From positions 1-64,000 of the forward strand of contig CBDCSV010000004.1 of NCBI GenBank assembly GCA_965221855.1: a stretch of 64,000 nt of DNA, given 5' to 3'. Position 1 is the first letter of the stretch. Every line of letters begins with the position of its first letter. Shown here in pieces: positions 63,136-64,000 of the stretch. A program made the position numbers and the translations under genes. Source of the DNA: JAJDXO01 sp965221855 (GTDB lineage Bacteria; Pseudomonadota; Alphaproteobacteria; Rhodospirillales; UBA2165). The notes under the pieces are model-generated. The model saw only the letters and a list, made by a program, of their open reading frames with translations. It made no database searches and was not told the DNA's origin.

Positions 63136-64000
63136 GCACCGTCTCCCGTGTACGAGATTCGCGGGTCCAGCCAGGCATAGGCGAGATCGGCCGCCAGGTT
63201 GCAGAACAGGGTCAGCGCGGTGGCGAACAAAAGCGTCACCAGGGCGAGATTGAAGTCGTTGCCCATGATCGCGTCGAAGATCAGCTTGCCCATGCCGGGG
63301 TAGGCGAAAATCGTTTCGATGATCAGCGCGCCGGAGAACAGGAATCCGAAATCCAGCGCCAGAATGGTGACCACCGGGATCAGGGCGTTGCGCAGGGCGT
63401 GCTTGAAGACCACCCGGCCCTCGCCGGCCCCCTTGGCCCGGGCGGTCCGGATATAGTCCTGCCGCAGGGTTTCGATCATCGAGGCGCGGACGAACCGGGT
63501 GTGGGAGCCGAAGCTGACGATGGTCAGGGTAAGGACCGGCAGGACCAGAAACCGCGCCTTGTCGAGGAGGCCGCCGCCGCCCACGGATTCGGTGCCGCTC
63601 GCCGGCAGCCAGCCGAGGGTGACCGAGAACAGGGTGATCATCATCAGGGCGAGCCAGAAGGACGGAATGGAGATGGCGGCGAAGGCCAGGAGATTGATCG
63701 CGTAGTCCAGTTTCCGGTGCTGGTTCATTGCGGCGGCGATGCCCGACAGAAAGGCGATCGCCACGGCGAGCACGAAGCTGATGCCGAGCAGCAGCACCGT
63801 GTTGCCGAGGGCGGGCAGCACGGCCTCCAGGACCGGCATGGCGAACAGCCTGGAGAAACCCAGGTCGCCGGAGAGCGCCGCCGTCAGCCAGTTGAGGTAG
63901 CGTTCGGAGATCGGCAGGTGGAGGCCGTGAAGTTCGCGCAGCCGCGCCGCGTCCTCGGGGGTCAGCCGGGGGTCGGCGCTGATCATCAGATCGATCGGGT
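63132..64000 (-). CDS. ABC transporter permease, DppB/OppB-like, N-terminus beyond window
   Basis: About 289 residues visible; the frame (PIDLMISADPRLTPEDAARL) is open to the window edge, so the first helix and start are missing. LGNTVLLLGISFVLAVAIAF, the EAA loop RQDYIRTARAKGAGEGRVVFKHALRN and LFSGALIIETIFAYPGMG are typical of DppB. Forms the channel with the DppC-like protein; the binding protein and ATPases should lie beyond the window or elsewhere. Confidence 0.92.
   Translation of the reverse strand, partial: PIDLMISADPRLTPEDAARLRELHGLHLPISERYLNWLTAALSGDLGFSRLFAMPVLEAVLPALGNTVLLLGISFVLAVAIAFLSGIAAAMNQHRKLDYAINLLAFAAISIPSFWLALMMITLFSVTLGWLPASGTESVGGGGLLDKARFLVLPVLTLTIVSFGSHTRFVRASMIETLRQDYIRTARAKGAGEGRVVFKHALRNALIPVVTILALDFGFLFSGALIIETIFAYPGMGKLIFDAIMGNDFNLALVTLLFATALTLFCNLAADLAYAWLDPRISYTGDGA

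Noticed and set aside
59783..63178. One 1,131-codon minus-strand frame joining the aminotransferase to the region beyond it
   Set aside because: Only the last 461 codons from ATG 61168 are the aminotransferase. The upstream part is antisense to the stress protein and out of frame with the permease.

Overview
The window is high-GC DNA from an alphaproteobacterium. The evidence is a glycine-type 5-aminolevulinate synthase (C4 haem pathway) and two classic alphaproteobacterial gene runs: dgt / argS / SPOR protein / nagZ / site-2 protease / scpA / scpB / tatA / tatB / tatC, and histone-deacetylase-like / xseB / ispA / dxs / tlyA. Genus cannot be read from the sequence. The genome is heavily rearranged by insertion sequences: three IS256-type copies, two identical IS630 copies plus two further IS630 types (one split), one IS1595-type and one ISAs1-type element.

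Layout. 1-2.2 kb: a substrate-binding-protein gene whose C-terminal end lies inverted beside an IS256 copy. 2.2-6.3 kb: an SDR oxidoreductase, a secreted Kelch protein, a TauD-like dioxygenase and a Crp/Fnr regulator. 6.4-8.4 kb: a higBA toxin-antitoxin locus with the toxin gene broken by IS256. 8.4-12.8 kb: intergenic repeats, a (CCTG)10 microsatellite, a large autotransporter with a probable start-region frameshift, and a DUF559 nuclease gene bracketed by inverted repeats. 12.8-23.4 kb: housekeeping (xthA, erpA, dgt, then the compact argS-scpB and tatABC runs). 23.5-43.5 kb: a scrambled accessory zone with the two halves of a DUF262 gene 17 kb apart on opposite strands, a HEPN nuclease gene, a broken lipoprotein gene, an RND efflux pair whose adaptor carries four copies of an unusual helical module, dinB, a primase-helicase of the TOTE conflict type, and several IS fragments. 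43.4-43.7 kb: strong RNA hairpins and a tRNA-like cloverleaf. 43.9-57.3 kb: an ISAs1 copy, then housekeeping genes for isoprenoid (ispA, dxs), ribosome methylation (tlyA), aromatic (aroC), fatty acid (fabI) and B6 (pdxH) metabolism, a cation efflux protein, a stress protein, an SDR and a wHTH regulator. 57.3-64 kb: the second IS630 copy, hemA, a class III aminotransferase, another universal stress protein and two dipeptide-type ABC permeases that run off the end.

How it fits together. Several rearrangements can be undone on paper. Rejoining the DUF262 halves at an 8-bp target duplication restores one reading frame directly upstream of the HEPN nuclease, giving a two-gene defence-like operon that sat just after tatC. 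Removing the inverted IS630 pair places dinB directly upstream of the wHTH gene in the same direction. Rejoining the inverted tail restores the first substrate-binding protein. These reconstructions are inferences, and an assembly join is an alternative for each breakpoint. The most unusual intact loci are the RND adaptor with repeated modules, the autotransporter with microsatellite and C-tract, the DUF559-plus-repeat unit, and the TOTE-type primase-helicase.
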